A stretch of DNA of 57,905 nt, taken from NCBI GenBank assembly GCA_027074805.1, contig JALTCK010000146.1, positions 1 to 57,905 of the forward strand, in the 5' to 3' direction. A model generated the notes under the pieces. That model did not search any database, was not told the origin of the DNA, and saw only the letters and a list, made by a program, of their open reading frames with translations. This DNA comes from Thermococcus sp. (GTDB lineage Archaea > Methanobacteriota_B > Thermococci > Thermococcales > Thermococcaceae). The position numbers and the translations under genes are program-made. This document shows, piece after piece, positions 23,150 to 30,984 of the stretch (position 1 is the stretch's first letter; every line of letters begins with the position of its first letter).

Positions 23150-25030
23150 ATGAGCAATATCGAATGGAACGAAAAGACCTTTTCTCGTTTCGCGTATTTA
23201 AACGATCCGAGGATTGAGGGCTCCAAGGTAGCCTACACCCTGACCAAGGTCAACACGAAGGACAACAGGTATGAGATTACGGTGGTTGTCGAGGACCTCG
23301 AAACCGGCTCAAGGCGCTTTGTGGAAAACGCTTCGATGCCCAGACTTTCTTCCAACGGAAAAAAGCTTGCCTTCACGAGGCTGGACGAGGAGAAGAAGGA
23401 AACCGAGGTCTGGATCGCCGAGCTCGAGACAATGAGTGCCAAAAAGGTCCTCTCGGCGAAGAACATCCGCTCGCTTCAATGGAACTCTGATTCAAGGCAC
23501 CTTTTGGTCATTGGCTTCAAGAGACGGGACGATGAAGACTTTGTCTTTGACGATGATGTTCCCTTCTGGTTCGACAGTATGGGCTTTCTCGATGGAGAAA
23601 AGACGACCTTCTGGGTTCTTGACACTGAAAGTGAGGAAATCATAGAGGAGTTCGAGAAGCCCCGCTTCAGCTCTGGACTATGGCACGGGGATTCCATAGT
23701 CGTCAACGTTCCCCATAAGAATGGCTCAAAGCCGGCCCTCTTCAAGTTCTGGGACATCTACCTCTGGAAGGACGGGGATGAGGAAAGGCTCTTTGAAAGA
23801 GTCTCCCTCGAGGCGATAGATTCTGATGGAGAGAGACTGCTCCTCCGTGGAAAGAAGGAGAAGCGCTTTATCAGCGAGCACGAGTGGCTCTACCTCTGGG
23901 ACGGGGAGATTAAGCCGGTCTACGAGGGGCCGTTAGACGTCTACTCGGCCAAGCTCGACAACGGGAAGGTCTACTTCCTAACTCCTGATGCAGGCAGAGT
24001 GAACCTCTGGTTATGGGATGGGAAGTCTGAACCTGTGGTGGTCGGCGACCACTGGATCTACGGTCTCGACGTGAGCAATGGAAAGGCCCTGCTCCTCATA
24101 ATGACGGCCACGAGGATAGGTGAGCTCTACCTCTACGACGGCGAGCTGAGGCAGCTCACCGATTACAACGGTCCGATATTCGAGAGGCTCAAGACCTTCG
24201 AGCCGAGGCACTTCAGGTTCAGGAGCATTGACCTCGAGATAGACGGCTGGTACCTGAAGCCCGAGCTGGAGGAAGGGGAGAAGGCGCCGGTGATAGTCTT
24301 CGTCCACGGCGGGCCGAAGGGGATGTACGGACACCGCTTTGTCTACGAAATGCAGCTGATGGCGAGCAAGGGCTACTACGTTGTCTTCGTGAACCCGCGC
24401 GGCAGCAACGGCTACGACGAGGACTTCGCCCTCAGGGTTCTTGAGAGGACCGGCCTGGAGGACTTCCAGGACATACTAAACGGCATCGAGGAGTTCTTTA
24501 AGCTCGAGCCACAGGCAGATAAGGAGCGCGTCGGAATAACTGGTATAAGCTACGGCGGCTACATGACGAACTGGGCACTAACCCAGAGCACCATCTTCAA
24601 GGCCGGCATCAGCGAAAACGGTATAAGCTACTGGCTGACAAGTTATGTGTTCTCCGACATCGGCCTCTGGTATGACGTTGAGGTTATTGGACCGAACCCG
24701 CTGGAGAACGAGAACTACAGAAAGCTCAGCCCTCTCTTCTATGCGGAAAACGTGAAAGCTCCACTCTTGCTGATCCACAGTCTCGAGGACTACCGCTGTC
24801 CCCTTGATCAGAGCCTGATGTTCTACAACGTCCTGAAGGATCTCGGGAAAGAAGTGTACATAGCCGTCTTCAAGCGTGGGCCGCACGGCCACAGCATCCG
24901 CGGAAGCCCGAAGCACCGCTCAAAGCGCTACAGGCTCTTCGTCGAGTTCTTCGAGAGGAAGCTGAAGAGGTACGAGGAAGGCTTCGAGGTGGAGAAGATT
25001 CTGAAGGGAGAGGGAAAGGAGGATAATTAG
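23150..25030 (+). CDS. S9 family serine peptidase (acylaminoacyl-peptidase type)
   Basis: Protein of 626 residues: an N-terminal beta-propeller (about residues 1-370) followed by an alpha/beta-hydrolase domain. The catalytic triad is visible: serine in GISYGGY (near 466), aspartate in SLEDYRCPLDQ (near 546) and histidine in GPHGHSI (near 578). The HGGP oxyanion motif occurs in VHGGPKGMYG. It cleaves short peptides, probably acylated or free N-terminal residues, in the cytoplasm; there is no signal peptide. ATG 23150 follows GAGGTGATACC. It overlaps the convergent methyltransferase gene by four bases. Confidence 0.92.
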   Translation: MSNIEWNEKTFSRFAYLNDPRIEGSKVAYTLTKVNTKDNRYEITVVVEDLETGSRRFVENASMPRLSSNGKKLAFTRLDEEKKETEVWIAELETMSAKKVLSAKNIRSLQWNSDSRHLLVIGFKRRDDEDFVFDDDVPFWFDSMGFLDGEKTTFWVLDTESEEIIEEFEKPRFSSGLWHGDSIVVNVPHKNGSKPALFKFWDIYLWKDGDEERLFERVSLEAIDSDGERLLLRGKKEKRFISEHEWLYLWDGEIKPVYEGPLDVYSAKLDNGKVYFLTPDAGRVNLWLWDGKSEPVVVGDHWIYGLDVSNGKALLLIMTATRIGELYLYDGELRQLTDYNGPIFERLKTFEPRHFRFRSIDLEIDGWYLKPELEEGEKAPVIVFVHGGPKGMYGHRFVYEMQLMASKGYYVVFVNPRGSNGYDEDFALRVLERTGLEDFQDILNGIEEFFKLEPQADKERVGITGISYGGYMTNWALTQSTIFKAGISENGISYWLTSYVFSDIGLWYDVEVIGPNPLENENYRKLSPLFYAENVKAPLLLIHSLEDYRCPLDQSLMFYNVLKDLGKEVYIAVFKRGPHGHSIRGSPKHRSKRYRLFVEFFERKLKRYEEGFEVEKILKGEGKEDN

Positions 25031-25881
25031 TCTCTCCCCTTTCTTTCTGGTTTCCTGGCCACAACACCGAGCGCTTCCTTGACGCGCTTAATTCCAGCGA
25101 AGCCCGCCCCTCTCAGGCGCTCCATAACTCCTTTCTGGAGGTCTTTTCTGCGATATTTACTCCCGGGGTTGCCAACATAGTGAAAGAGCCTCCCCCCTGC
25201 CCTCAGAACTCTATAAAGCTCGCGATAAAATTCTTCTGAATAGAGTTGACCTGCCAAAGAAAAGCGCGGTGGGTCGTGGATAATCACATCGAAGCTCTCT
25301 TTTCTAAAGCGCCTCACAACTTCGAATGAATCCCCCTGAATGACTTGGATCCTTCCCCCCGTAAAAAGCTCCCTGCTCCAGGGGTTTATACGTGCGAGTT
25401 CAATAACATTAGGGTCTTTCTCGATTGTTATCACATAGGCGCCCCGTTTTGAGGCCTCTATTGCAGTGTAACCGAGCCCCATGCAGGTGTCGAGAACCGT
25501 TTCTCCCTCCCTCGGCCTCACGGCGTTTACTTTGTTTCTCGTGTCTTGGAGTGGATTCACCTCCTTGGTTCTATGCATCCTGATGCCGTTTATCTCTATC
25601 GTCGGCGGAATTGTTGGAACGAGCTTGTAGAAGTGTTTCCCAGCTATGGCGGCTTTGTAAACTCCTCCCCTCACAAAATATACGCTGTCTTCATCTTTGG
25701 CTATTCTCTCGATGACACCCTTCGAAACCCTTGTGCCGTCTGGGAAGACGAACTCGTCCCCCTCCCGCTTTATCTCCCAGGTTCTGCTAGTTCTCCTTAG
25801 ATCTAGGTTTAGCCGGGCACTATCATTTGAAAAAAGTAGCAATTTGGCTTCCCTTGATGTTAATATATGCAGGAATTCCAT
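25027..25881 (-). CDS. Predicted archaeal SAM-dependent methyltransferase (COG2521 type)
   Basis: Protein of 284 residues with an N-terminal domain unlike common methyltransferases (about residues 1-120) and a Rossmann-fold domain with motif I VLDTCMGLGYTAIEAS, an acidic residue in TIEKDPNV, and motif IV DVIIHDPPRFS. The DPPR motif points to methylation of a nitrogen or cytosine/guanine base, as in RNA or DNA enzymes. Its substrate is not known. GGTGATACC precedes ATG 25881. It is the last gene of a minus-strand group with two DUF257 genes and a dipeptidase. Confidence 0.83.
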   Translation of the reverse strand: MEFLHILTSREAKLLLFSNDSARLNLDLRRTSRTWEIKREGDEFVFPDGTRVSKGVIERIAKDEDSVYFVRGGVYKAAIAGKHFYKLVPTIPPTIEINGIRMHRTKEVNPLQDTRNKVNAVRPREGETVLDTCMGLGYTAIEASKRGAYVITIEKDPNVIELARINPWSRELFTGGRIQVIQGDSFEVVRRFRKESFDVIIHDPPRFSLAGQLYSEEFYRELYRVLRAGGRLFHYVGNPGSKYRRKDLQKGVMERLRGAGFAGIKRVKEALGVVARKPERKGRD

Positions 25882-25905
25882 GGTATCACCTGCAAAACTA
25901 GCGGC

Positions 25906-26511
25906 TTAGGGCTTCAGTGTTTCCATGTCCTCGATTAGCGGGGACTTTATTATCTTTATCCTGCCCTCGTCCGCCAGTATAACTCTCGTGGCCACGTCCC
26001 GCATTATGCCGATGAACTCACCCTCTGCCACATCTCTGTTAATGAAGTATATGACAATGAGGCTGGGATCACCGAGCTTTGTGGAAGCACATTCGGCAAG
26101 ATCAAGGGCAACCCTTTTTAAATCGCTGTGTATTATGGGAACACGCTCAGTGCCCAGAGCCACTACCACCCTTCTGCCGGGGAATTTTGATTCAACCATA
26201 CTTCCCATTTTCTCTATAAAGACTCGGGGATCGGTGTAGATATCGTAATGTCCAAGGACGTTGCCCCACTTTATCTTTCCGCCGAGCTTGATGACCTTTA
26301 CCTCTGAAAAGTCTCTATTCCACATTCCGGCGAGGTCGAGAATCTTCTTGAAGGTCATTCCTATGTCAGCAACGTCTATCACCAGTGTCTTTTCAATGCC
26401 GAAGGTCTTCAGGATGTCCTTGAAAATTAGTGGGGCCTGGCTTCTGGCCGTGTATTCAACAAGGACAGCTTCTCCAGGTTTTATCTTCTTAAAGTACTCT
26501 GGAAGTTTCAC
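25906..26511 (-). CDS. DUF257 family protein, copy 2
   Basis: Protein of 201 residues similar throughout to its upstream neighbour: both begin with a GE(A/S)VLVEY motif, then a (L/I)V(I/V)D(V/I)(A/M)D segment, KLGGKIKWGNVLG compared with KEDGRIRLGNIIG, a VALGTER/VLGVEKF segment and a FINRD motif. The fold looks like a RecA/KaiC-type core without a Walker A motif. Function unknown; the family is restricted to Thermococcales-like archaea. GTG 26511 follows GGAGGTGATACA and overlaps the stop of the upstream copy. Confidence 0.8.
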   Translation of the reverse strand: MKLPEYFKKIKPGEAVLVEYTARSQAPLIFKDILKTFGIEKTLVIDVADIGMTFKKILDLAGMWNRDFSEVKVIKLGGKIKWGNVLGHYDIYTDPRVFIEKMGSMVESKFPGRRVVVALGTERVPIIHSDLKRVALDLAECASTKLGDPSLIVIYFINRDVAEGEFIGIMRDVATRVILADEGRIKIIKSPLIEDMETLKP

Positions 26512-27104
26512 TGTATCACCTCCGGTACCTTCACGATTTTCACGTCCTCGTCTATCTCTATAACGTGGCTTTTATCGGCTTCCATACTCTTGAGGGCCCT
26601 TGGGTTCACAGCATCCCTGTTGATGAAGAGGAAAGTGAGCTTGTTTTCTGGAGCCACAAGCGGCCTCTCTATCGTTTCAAAATAGCGTTCGAGGGTTCTG
26701 GGATCGTGCTGGAATGGGTAGATGAATTTCTCCACTCCCAGGACAAAGATTACTTTAGTTTTGTCCTTGTGGGCCATGAAAAAGGGTTTAACGATCTTGG
26801 AGTACCTTGCTGCATGGTATGAGAACTCCTCCTTTGAACTGACCTCGCCTATGATGTTGCCTAACCTTATTCGGCCGTCCTCTTTAACTACTGTAATCTT
26901 CTCCAGGGGCAGGTGAAGGCCGACCAGCTTTAGGTGTTCGTTGAAGATATGGAGGGTGTCCATTATATCGACAACGAGAATCGGAAGGCTTCTCTCCAGG
27001 TAGTACTCCAAGGCCCTGTAGAAGAACATCTCTGGGTGTCCTAGGGGGTTGTACTCCACCAGTACGCTCTCTCCACCTCCAAACTTTTCTAGTATCTTCC
27101 TCAC
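26508..27104 (-). CDS. DUF257 family protein, copy 1
   Basis: Protein of 198 residues, paralogous to the next gene, sharing GESVLVEYNP, LPILVVDIMDTLHIF, KITVVKEDGRIRLGNIIGEV, VIFVLGVEKFIYPF and LTFLFINRDAVN. The tandem pair probably arose by duplication and may form a heterodimer. No catalytic motif is recognised. GTG 27104 follows GGGGTGATAGC. It lies five bases after the M19 dipeptidase gene. Confidence 0.8.
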   Translation of the reverse strand: MRKILEKFGGGESVLVEYNPLGHPEMFFYRALEYYLERSLPILVVDIMDTLHIFNEHLKLVGLHLPLEKITVVKEDGRIRLGNIIGEVSSKEEFSYHAARYSKIVKPFFMAHKDKTKVIFVLGVEKFIYPFQHDPRTLERYFETIERPLVAPENKLTFLFINRDAVNPRALKSMEADKSHVIEIDEDVKIVKVPEVIQ

Positions 27105-27108
27105 GCTA

Positions 27109-28044
27109 TCACCCCACTACCCGTTTAAAAACGCGGGCGAAGTTTTCGAAGAGGATTCCTCTTAGCTCTCTCTCACTGAACCTCTCTCTAAGGAGCTCAA
27201 TTAGAGCGGGTATCCCGGACTCGTCTTTGAGTCCTTCAACGCTCCTGCCGCTCCATCCTGGAAGATAATAAACGAAGTCGAAACCGAGCCCCACGTGGTT
27301 GTATCCTACCAGGTCAACCATGTATGTGATATGCCCCACGTATCTCTCGAGGGTGGGTCTCTCCCTGTCCACAAAGCTAGGTATTGCAACTGCCCCAATT
27401 ACACCGTCTCTCTCAGCGACTGCCTTGAGCTGTTCGTCTGTCAGGTTCCTCCTGTTGTCGCAGAGTGCCTTTGCGTTCGAATGAGAGGCTATGACTGGGA
27501 AGGACGTTACCTCCAGTGCATCCCAGAACCCAGACTCGTTTATATGGCTCAGGTCTATCACTATACCAAGCTCTTCTGCCTTTCCGATGACTTCAATCCC
27601 GAAGTTCGTGAGTCTGCCATTAGTTCTCTCAAAAACGCCATCGCCTATGGCATTTCGGAGGCTCCAAGTAAGTGTTAGGACTCTGAGCCCCAACCTGTAG
27701 AACACTTCCAGGAGTTCCAGGCTTTCTCCAATGGGCTCGCCCCCCTCCAGCCCGATCCACAGCGCAACCCTGCCGCTCTTTACGGCTTTCTCCATCTCCT
27801 TGCTCCTCCGGACTATCTCATAGTTCAGGCTCTCCTCGACGTCCTTCAGGAGGAGGTTCAGGGTCTCCAGCCCGTAGGTAGTTGCGTGAGTTCTTTTGTC
27901 GGGAGGGGTCCATATGGAGGTTACCCTCGCTGTTATGAAGCCCCTAAAGAACCTGTTAAAATTCCTGTCTAAAACATTCCTTTCACCCTTTCTTCTCTCT
28001 TCGAAAACGTAGGTTGGCAAGTCAGAATGGGCATCGAATATCAT
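27109..28044 (-). CDS. Membrane-dipeptidase-like protein (peptidase family M19)
   Basis: Protein of 311 residues of the renal dipeptidase family. Zinc-binding features visible: FDAHSDLP (H-x-D) at residues 3-10, the bridging acid in GLEGGEPIG (near 118), histidines in DLSHINESGFWD (near 177) and IASHSNAKALCDNRRNLTD (near 197), and HVGLGFDFVY (near 247). It hydrolyses dipeptides in bacteria and eukaryotes; archaeal members are cytoplasmic, as here (no signal). The start follows GGGGATTGAC two bases after the upstream gene. Confidence 0.9.
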   Translation of the reverse strand: MIFDAHSDLPTYVFEERRKGERNVLDRNFNRFFRGFITARVTSIWTPPDKRTHATTYGLETLNLLLKDVEESLNYEIVRRSKEMEKAVKSGRVALWIGLEGGEPIGESLELLEVFYRLGLRVLTLTWSLRNAIGDGVFERTNGRLTNFGIEVIGKAEELGIVIDLSHINESGFWDALEVTSFPVIASHSNAKALCDNRRNLTDEQLKAVAERDGVIGAVAIPSFVDRERPTLERYVGHITYMVDLVGYNHVGLGFDFVYYLPGWSGRSVEGLKDESGIPALIELLRERFSERELRGILFENFARVFKRVVG

Positions 28045-28045
28045 G

Positions 28046-29131
28046 TCAATCCCCTGCCTCCTCTTCGAGGGTTATTAACTCCTCAAGAGTTTGAACCTTT
28101 ATCTCTGGATCGGGAATTATATTGGCAATCTCTCTCGCCTCCTGGAGTCTTCTCATCTTGGCGAGCTCGAGCGCTATGGATCGTATGGCCTCACTCTTCT
28201 TCTGGCGGTTCTCTATTCTCTTGGCAAACTCCAAGGCCTTTTCAAGCTCTCCAAGGTCGGTCAGCAACTTCGCTATCTTTTGAACGTTGGATTCGGTGAA
28301 CCTCGGGTTTCCACACTTCTGGAATGCCCTTTCAACAACGTCCACGTATTCAGGATTGTTGACCATTTTCATCCAGAGGGCTACTTCGAGGGTTCCTATC
28401 AGTCGAGGAGTGCCTTCGTACATCTTTTCCATGAGTGCTAGGGCGTAGTAGTGCCGTCCTTCGAGAAGGGCTTTCCTGATAGGAGGCAGTCCGACATCGT
28501 AAACTGTTTGGGCTAGTCTGAGCTTCTTCTCTACAATAGCCGCCCGTTGGTTGACGTGAAGCTTGTCAAAGATGTCAAAGGCCATTTGATAAAATTTCAT
28601 AGCGTTCTGGGACGGAAGCACGTCCCCGGCCTTTTCCATGAGATCTCCGAGGTGCAGAATCCCGTCTACCTTCACCCTATAATTTACTCCTGCGTTTATT
28701 ATGCTGTCAAAAGCAGTGTCGAAGATGTCCAGAGCCTCTTCTGAATAACCTGCAACTGCCAGCTCGTAAGCCACGCTAGCTAGGACCTCTCCCCTCTCTA
28801 TCTCGTTCTTTATTTTCTTGGACTCCTTCAGAGCTTTTTCAAAGAAATTAGCAGCGTCATTGCTGTACCCTGCAACGGCGAGCGTTGAGGCGATCATTGC
28901 GTACCCGAGGGCCTTGTTTTCAGCCCCTTTGAGCTTTTTGGTTATGTACTTCATGTCTTCGATAAGGTCAGGAACCCACTCGATTGGTCCATTGTGCTCC
29001 ACTATGTGAGTAGCGATATCCCTAAGGGCATCGAGTTGATCCAAGGAGTCCCCTAACTCAAGAATCTTTTCGAGGGCTTCCTCATAATAGCCCCGTTCTA
29101 TGAGGGAACGGACATCTTCAATGGTTGTCAT
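28046..29131 (-). CDS. Helical-repeat (TPR-like) protein
   Basis: Protein of 361 residues made almost wholly of helix pairs of about 34 residues: EALEKILELGDSLDQLDALR, ALGYAMIASTLAVAGYSNDA, VLASVAYELAVAGYSEEALD and EKALEFAKRIENRQKKSEAI. The repeated AGYS(N/E)(D/E)A and G(D/E)LEKAL patterns mark TPR/solenoid repeats that bind other proteins. No enzymatic motif. A TATA element (minus strand, near 29164-29156) lies about 25 bases upstream of ATG 29131 and no ribosome site is seen, so the transcript is probably leaderless. It heads the minus group ending at 25027. Confidence 0.78.
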   Translation of the reverse strand: MTTIEDVRSLIERGYYEEALEKILELGDSLDQLDALRDIATHIVEHNGPIEWVPDLIEDMKYITKKLKGAENKALGYAMIASTLAVAGYSNDAANFFEKALKESKKIKNEIERGEVLASVAYELAVAGYSEEALDIFDTAFDSIINAGVNYRVKVDGILHLGDLMEKAGDVLPSQNAMKFYQMAFDIFDKLHVNQRAAIVEKKLRLAQTVYDVGLPPIRKALLEGRHYYALALMEKMYEGTPRLIGTLEVALWMKMVNNPEYVDVVERAFQKCGNPRFTESNVQKIAKLLTDLGELEKALEFAKRIENRQKKSEAIRSIALELAKMRRLQEAREIANIIPDPEIKVQTLEELITLEEEAGD

Positions 29132-29155
29132 AACTGTACGTTTTTCTTTCCAAAT

Positions 29156-29165
29156 CCTTATAAAC
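29156..29165. promoter_or_regulatory. Shared divergent TATA element
   Basis: CCTTATAAAC reads as a TATA box on both strands (CCTTATAAAC plus, GTTTATAAGG minus) between the helical-repeat gene at 29131 and the DUF531 gene at 29193. Spacing of about 25-30 bases to either start codon suits both genes. Confidence 0.4.
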
Positions 29166-29192
29166 GTTCCTCGGGACTTCTAGTGAGGTACC

Positions 29193-29753
29193 ATGCTCAC
29201 GATGGCCCTTTATAACACGTACGACGTGAAAAAAGTTCACGAGGCTCACCTTCGGGCGATAGCCAGGGCAGCTCCGGTAGCTCACGCATACGGCTTTCAC
29301 CTTGCTCTCATTGGTTTTCCACTTGAGGGGAAGCCACTCGATGTTGCCCGGAAGATAAGTACCCACACTACCATAGGGGAGGACGGAAGATATCTGCTGG
29401 AGCTTGCAGAAAAGAATCGCTTTCATATCATTGATTTTCCTAGGAGGGGCTTTCCACCTCAGTTTGGCACACCAGTGGCAACTACAAGGAAGCCGGATGA
29501 GTCGAGGGAGATAAGCCCCATTGAGCTCGCGGAAAGGGCTTTTTGTGGTGAGAGTTTTCTCTTATTGATAGGTCTTGGAAGGCACGGACTCCCGAAGGAA
29601 ATCTTTAAGTTGGCACGTTATCATATGGACATAACGGGAAGGAGGGTTAGTCTTGAAACATGCACCGCGATCGGTGCCATACCCGCTAAAATAGCCACTC
29701 TAATGGAGGCGTTGAAATGGAGGAAGGATGGAGGAAAGATGCTGCGTGGGTAA
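29193..29753 (+). CDS. DUF531 family protein
   Basis: Protein of 186 residues recognised as archaeal DUF531 by ALYNTYDVKKVHEAHLRAIA, ALIGFPLEGKP, ISTHTTIGEDGRYLLELA, FPPQFGTPVATTRKPD and LIGLGRHGLPKEIF followed by LETCTAIGAIPAKI. The last two stretches resemble the knotted SAM-binding end of SPOUT RNA methyltransferases, so an RNA-modifying role is possible but not shown. GAGGTACC precedes ATG 29193; a second ATG at 29202 is also possible. It overlaps the signal peptidase gene by 37 bases. Confidence 0.83.
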   Translation: MLTMALYNTYDVKKVHEAHLRAIARAAPVAHAYGFHLALIGFPLEGKPLDVARKISTHTTIGEDGRYLLELAEKNRFHIIDFPRRGFPPQFGTPVATTRKPDESREISPIELAERAFCGESFLLLIGLGRHGLPKEIFKLARYHMDITGRRVSLETCTAIGAIPAKIATLMEALKWRKDGGKMLRG

Positions 29754-30193
29754 TCGTTGCTCTACTCGTTGTCCTCGGGATCCAGTACGGCCTTAAGCTG
29801 GCTCTTCACACGGACACTCCACTCGTCATAGTTGTTAGTGGTTCGATGGAGCCCGTCTTTTACCGCGGTGACGTTGTACTTCTGGAGGGGGTAAACGAGA
29901 ATAACATTGGGAACGTCCACGTTAACGATGTGATCGTCTATAAGCGTCCCGGCTATGAGTACCCGATAATTCACCGCGTTAGGGAGATACGCACGGTAGA
30001 GATTGGTGGTAAGACTGAGAAATGTTTTCTAACTTGGGGTGACAACAATTGGGCGCCTGATCCGCCCTACCCAACACCCTATGGTGAAGTGCCGTGTGTG
30101 CCGGCTTATGCCGTGGAGGACAAGGCATTGCTGGTCTTCCCGAAGATAGGACTCATTCCCCTTGATATAAGAGAGGCCCTGGGCAGGGGATGA
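29717..30193 (+). CDS. Signal peptidase I (archaeal/ER type), second copy
   Basis: Protein of 158 residues with an N-terminal membrane helix (residues 11-30), the catalytic serine in VVSGSMEPVFYRGDVV (near residue 42), catalytic histidine in YPIIHRVREI (near residue 86) and the acidic residue in LTWGDNNWAPDPP. The GSMEP motif is the classical one, so this is likely the general enzyme, whereas the copy at 17166 has NSMEPHI. It starts inside the end of the DUF531 gene (ATG 29717), implying coupled translation. Its last codons overlap a C/D box RNA candidate. Confidence 0.88.
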   Translation: MEEGWRKDAAWVIVALLVVLGIQYGLKLALHTDTPLVIVVSGSMEPVFYRGDVVLLEGVNENNIGNVHVNDVIVYKRPGYEYPIIHRVREIRTVEIGGKTEKCFLTWGDNNWAPDPPYPTPYGEVPCVPAYAVEDKALLVFPKIGLIPLDIREALGRG

Positions 30194-30240
30194 TGTTAGG
30201 GTAGGTGACTGAAGCGTGATGAACTAATCGGCCCCTGACC
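30188..30240 (+). ncRNA. C/D box guide RNA candidate
   Basis: A canonical archaeal double-guide layout is present: box C ATGATGT (30190-30196, one change from RTGATGA), a 12-nt guide (30197-30208), box D' CTGA (30209-30212), a 3-nt spacer, box C' GTGATGA (30216-30222), a second 12-nt guide (30223-30234) and box D CTGA (30235-30238). GG and CC immediately outside the boxes, and GGGC/GCCC further out, could close the terminal stem. By the fifth-base rule the methylated target bases pair with G30204 and G30230. It overlaps the signal peptidase stop codon. Confidence 0.72.
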
Positions 30241-30246
30241 ATTAGC

Positions 30247-30290
30247 CCTTTGTTCGATCAAAGGTTGCAGCTCCTTTCTCTCTTCTTTTG
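30247..30290 (+). terminator. Hairpin and pyrimidine-rich tract after the guide RNA
   Basis: CCTTTG (30247-30252) and CAAAGG (30259-30264) form a six-base stem with a six-base loop, followed at 30271-30289 by CTCCTTTCTCTCTTCTTTT. This is a plausible transcription end for the signal peptidase/guide RNA unit. The stretch up to 30449 holds no gene; a frame at 30305-30577 runs into the antisense of the Lrp gene and is not convincing. Confidence 0.4.
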
Positions 30291-30449
30291 AGTGTTGGTT
30301 TCTAGTGCTCCTGGCGATCTTGATTCCTGAGTCTCTTGAAACTGATTTCCTTGGGGGTTGGCACCTGAGTAGGTGTCCCAGGGCGTTCAAAAGAAACCTC
30401 TTCGAAATATATGGCTATGATGATCCACACGAGTTTCAACAGTGGTCCC

Positions 30450-30474
30450 AAAAAATGAGAAAAGAGTTTTCTCA
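30450..30474 (-). terminator. Hairpin plus T-run terminator of the Lrp gene
   Basis: On the minus strand, 17 bases after the Lrp stop, TGAGAAAA-CTC-TTTTCTCA forms a perfect eight-base stem with a three-base loop and is followed at once by six T. The form is that of an intrinsic terminator, more typical of bacteria; in archaea the T-run alone would suffice. Confidence 0.6.
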
Positions 30475-30490
30475 AGCCTTTTCCAAGGCT

Positions 30491-30916
30491 CTACTTCAGC
30501 TTCTCGAGGATTATTGCCGGGCAGACCTTGGTGACACCCTCTATCTTCCCGATTTTGTTGGAGATGATGTCGGATAGATCCTCACCGTCTTTAGCCCAGA
30601 CTTCGGTCATTATCATGTGGTCGCCGCTAGTGAGGTAGACGTTCCTCACAAAGTCAAATTCCTTCAGCTTCGCCGCCACCTCGAATATCTTCTCGGGCAT
30701 CGTGTCAACTCCTGTCAGGCTGACCAGGTTGTAACCAAGCCTAGAGGGGTCTATCACTATGGTGTACTGCTTTATGACTCCGGCCTCTTCAAGGGCCTTA
30801 ACACGCTTCCTAACGGCAGTCTCGCTTATACCAAGGACCTTTGCGATCTCGGTGAAAGGAGTGCGAGCGTCCTTGGTGAGCATTTCAATTATAACCCTAT
30901 CCCTTTCGTCGAGCAT
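30491..30916 (-). CDS. Lrp/AsnC family transcriptional regulator
   Basis: Protein of 141 residues: N-terminal winged helix-turn-helix ([20 protein letters not shown], then [20 protein letters not shown] as recognition region) and C-terminal RAM domain ([35 protein letters not shown]). It is close to the LrpA type of Pyrococcus, which represses its own gene. The minus-strand upstream region contains an A/T-rich stretch suited to autoregulation. A hairpin terminator follows the gene. Confidence 0.92.
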   Translation of the reverse strand: MLDERDRVIIEMLTKDARTPFTEIAKVLGISETAVRKRVKALEEAGVIKQYTIVIDPSRLGYNLVSLTGVDTMPEKIFEVAAKLKEFDFVRNVYLTSGDHMIMTEVWAKDGEDLSDIISNKIGKIEGVTKVCPAIILEKLK

Positions 30917-30984
30917 ATTCCTCCACCTCAGTTAACTCTATGCAAACCACCTATATTAACCTTTCGAACTCTTTAGTTCATAAT

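Noticed and set aside
30305-30577. Plus-strand frame of 90 codons after the second signal peptidase.
   Set aside because: Its last third is antisense to the Lrp gene, it crosses the Lrp terminator hairpin, and no ribosome site is present.
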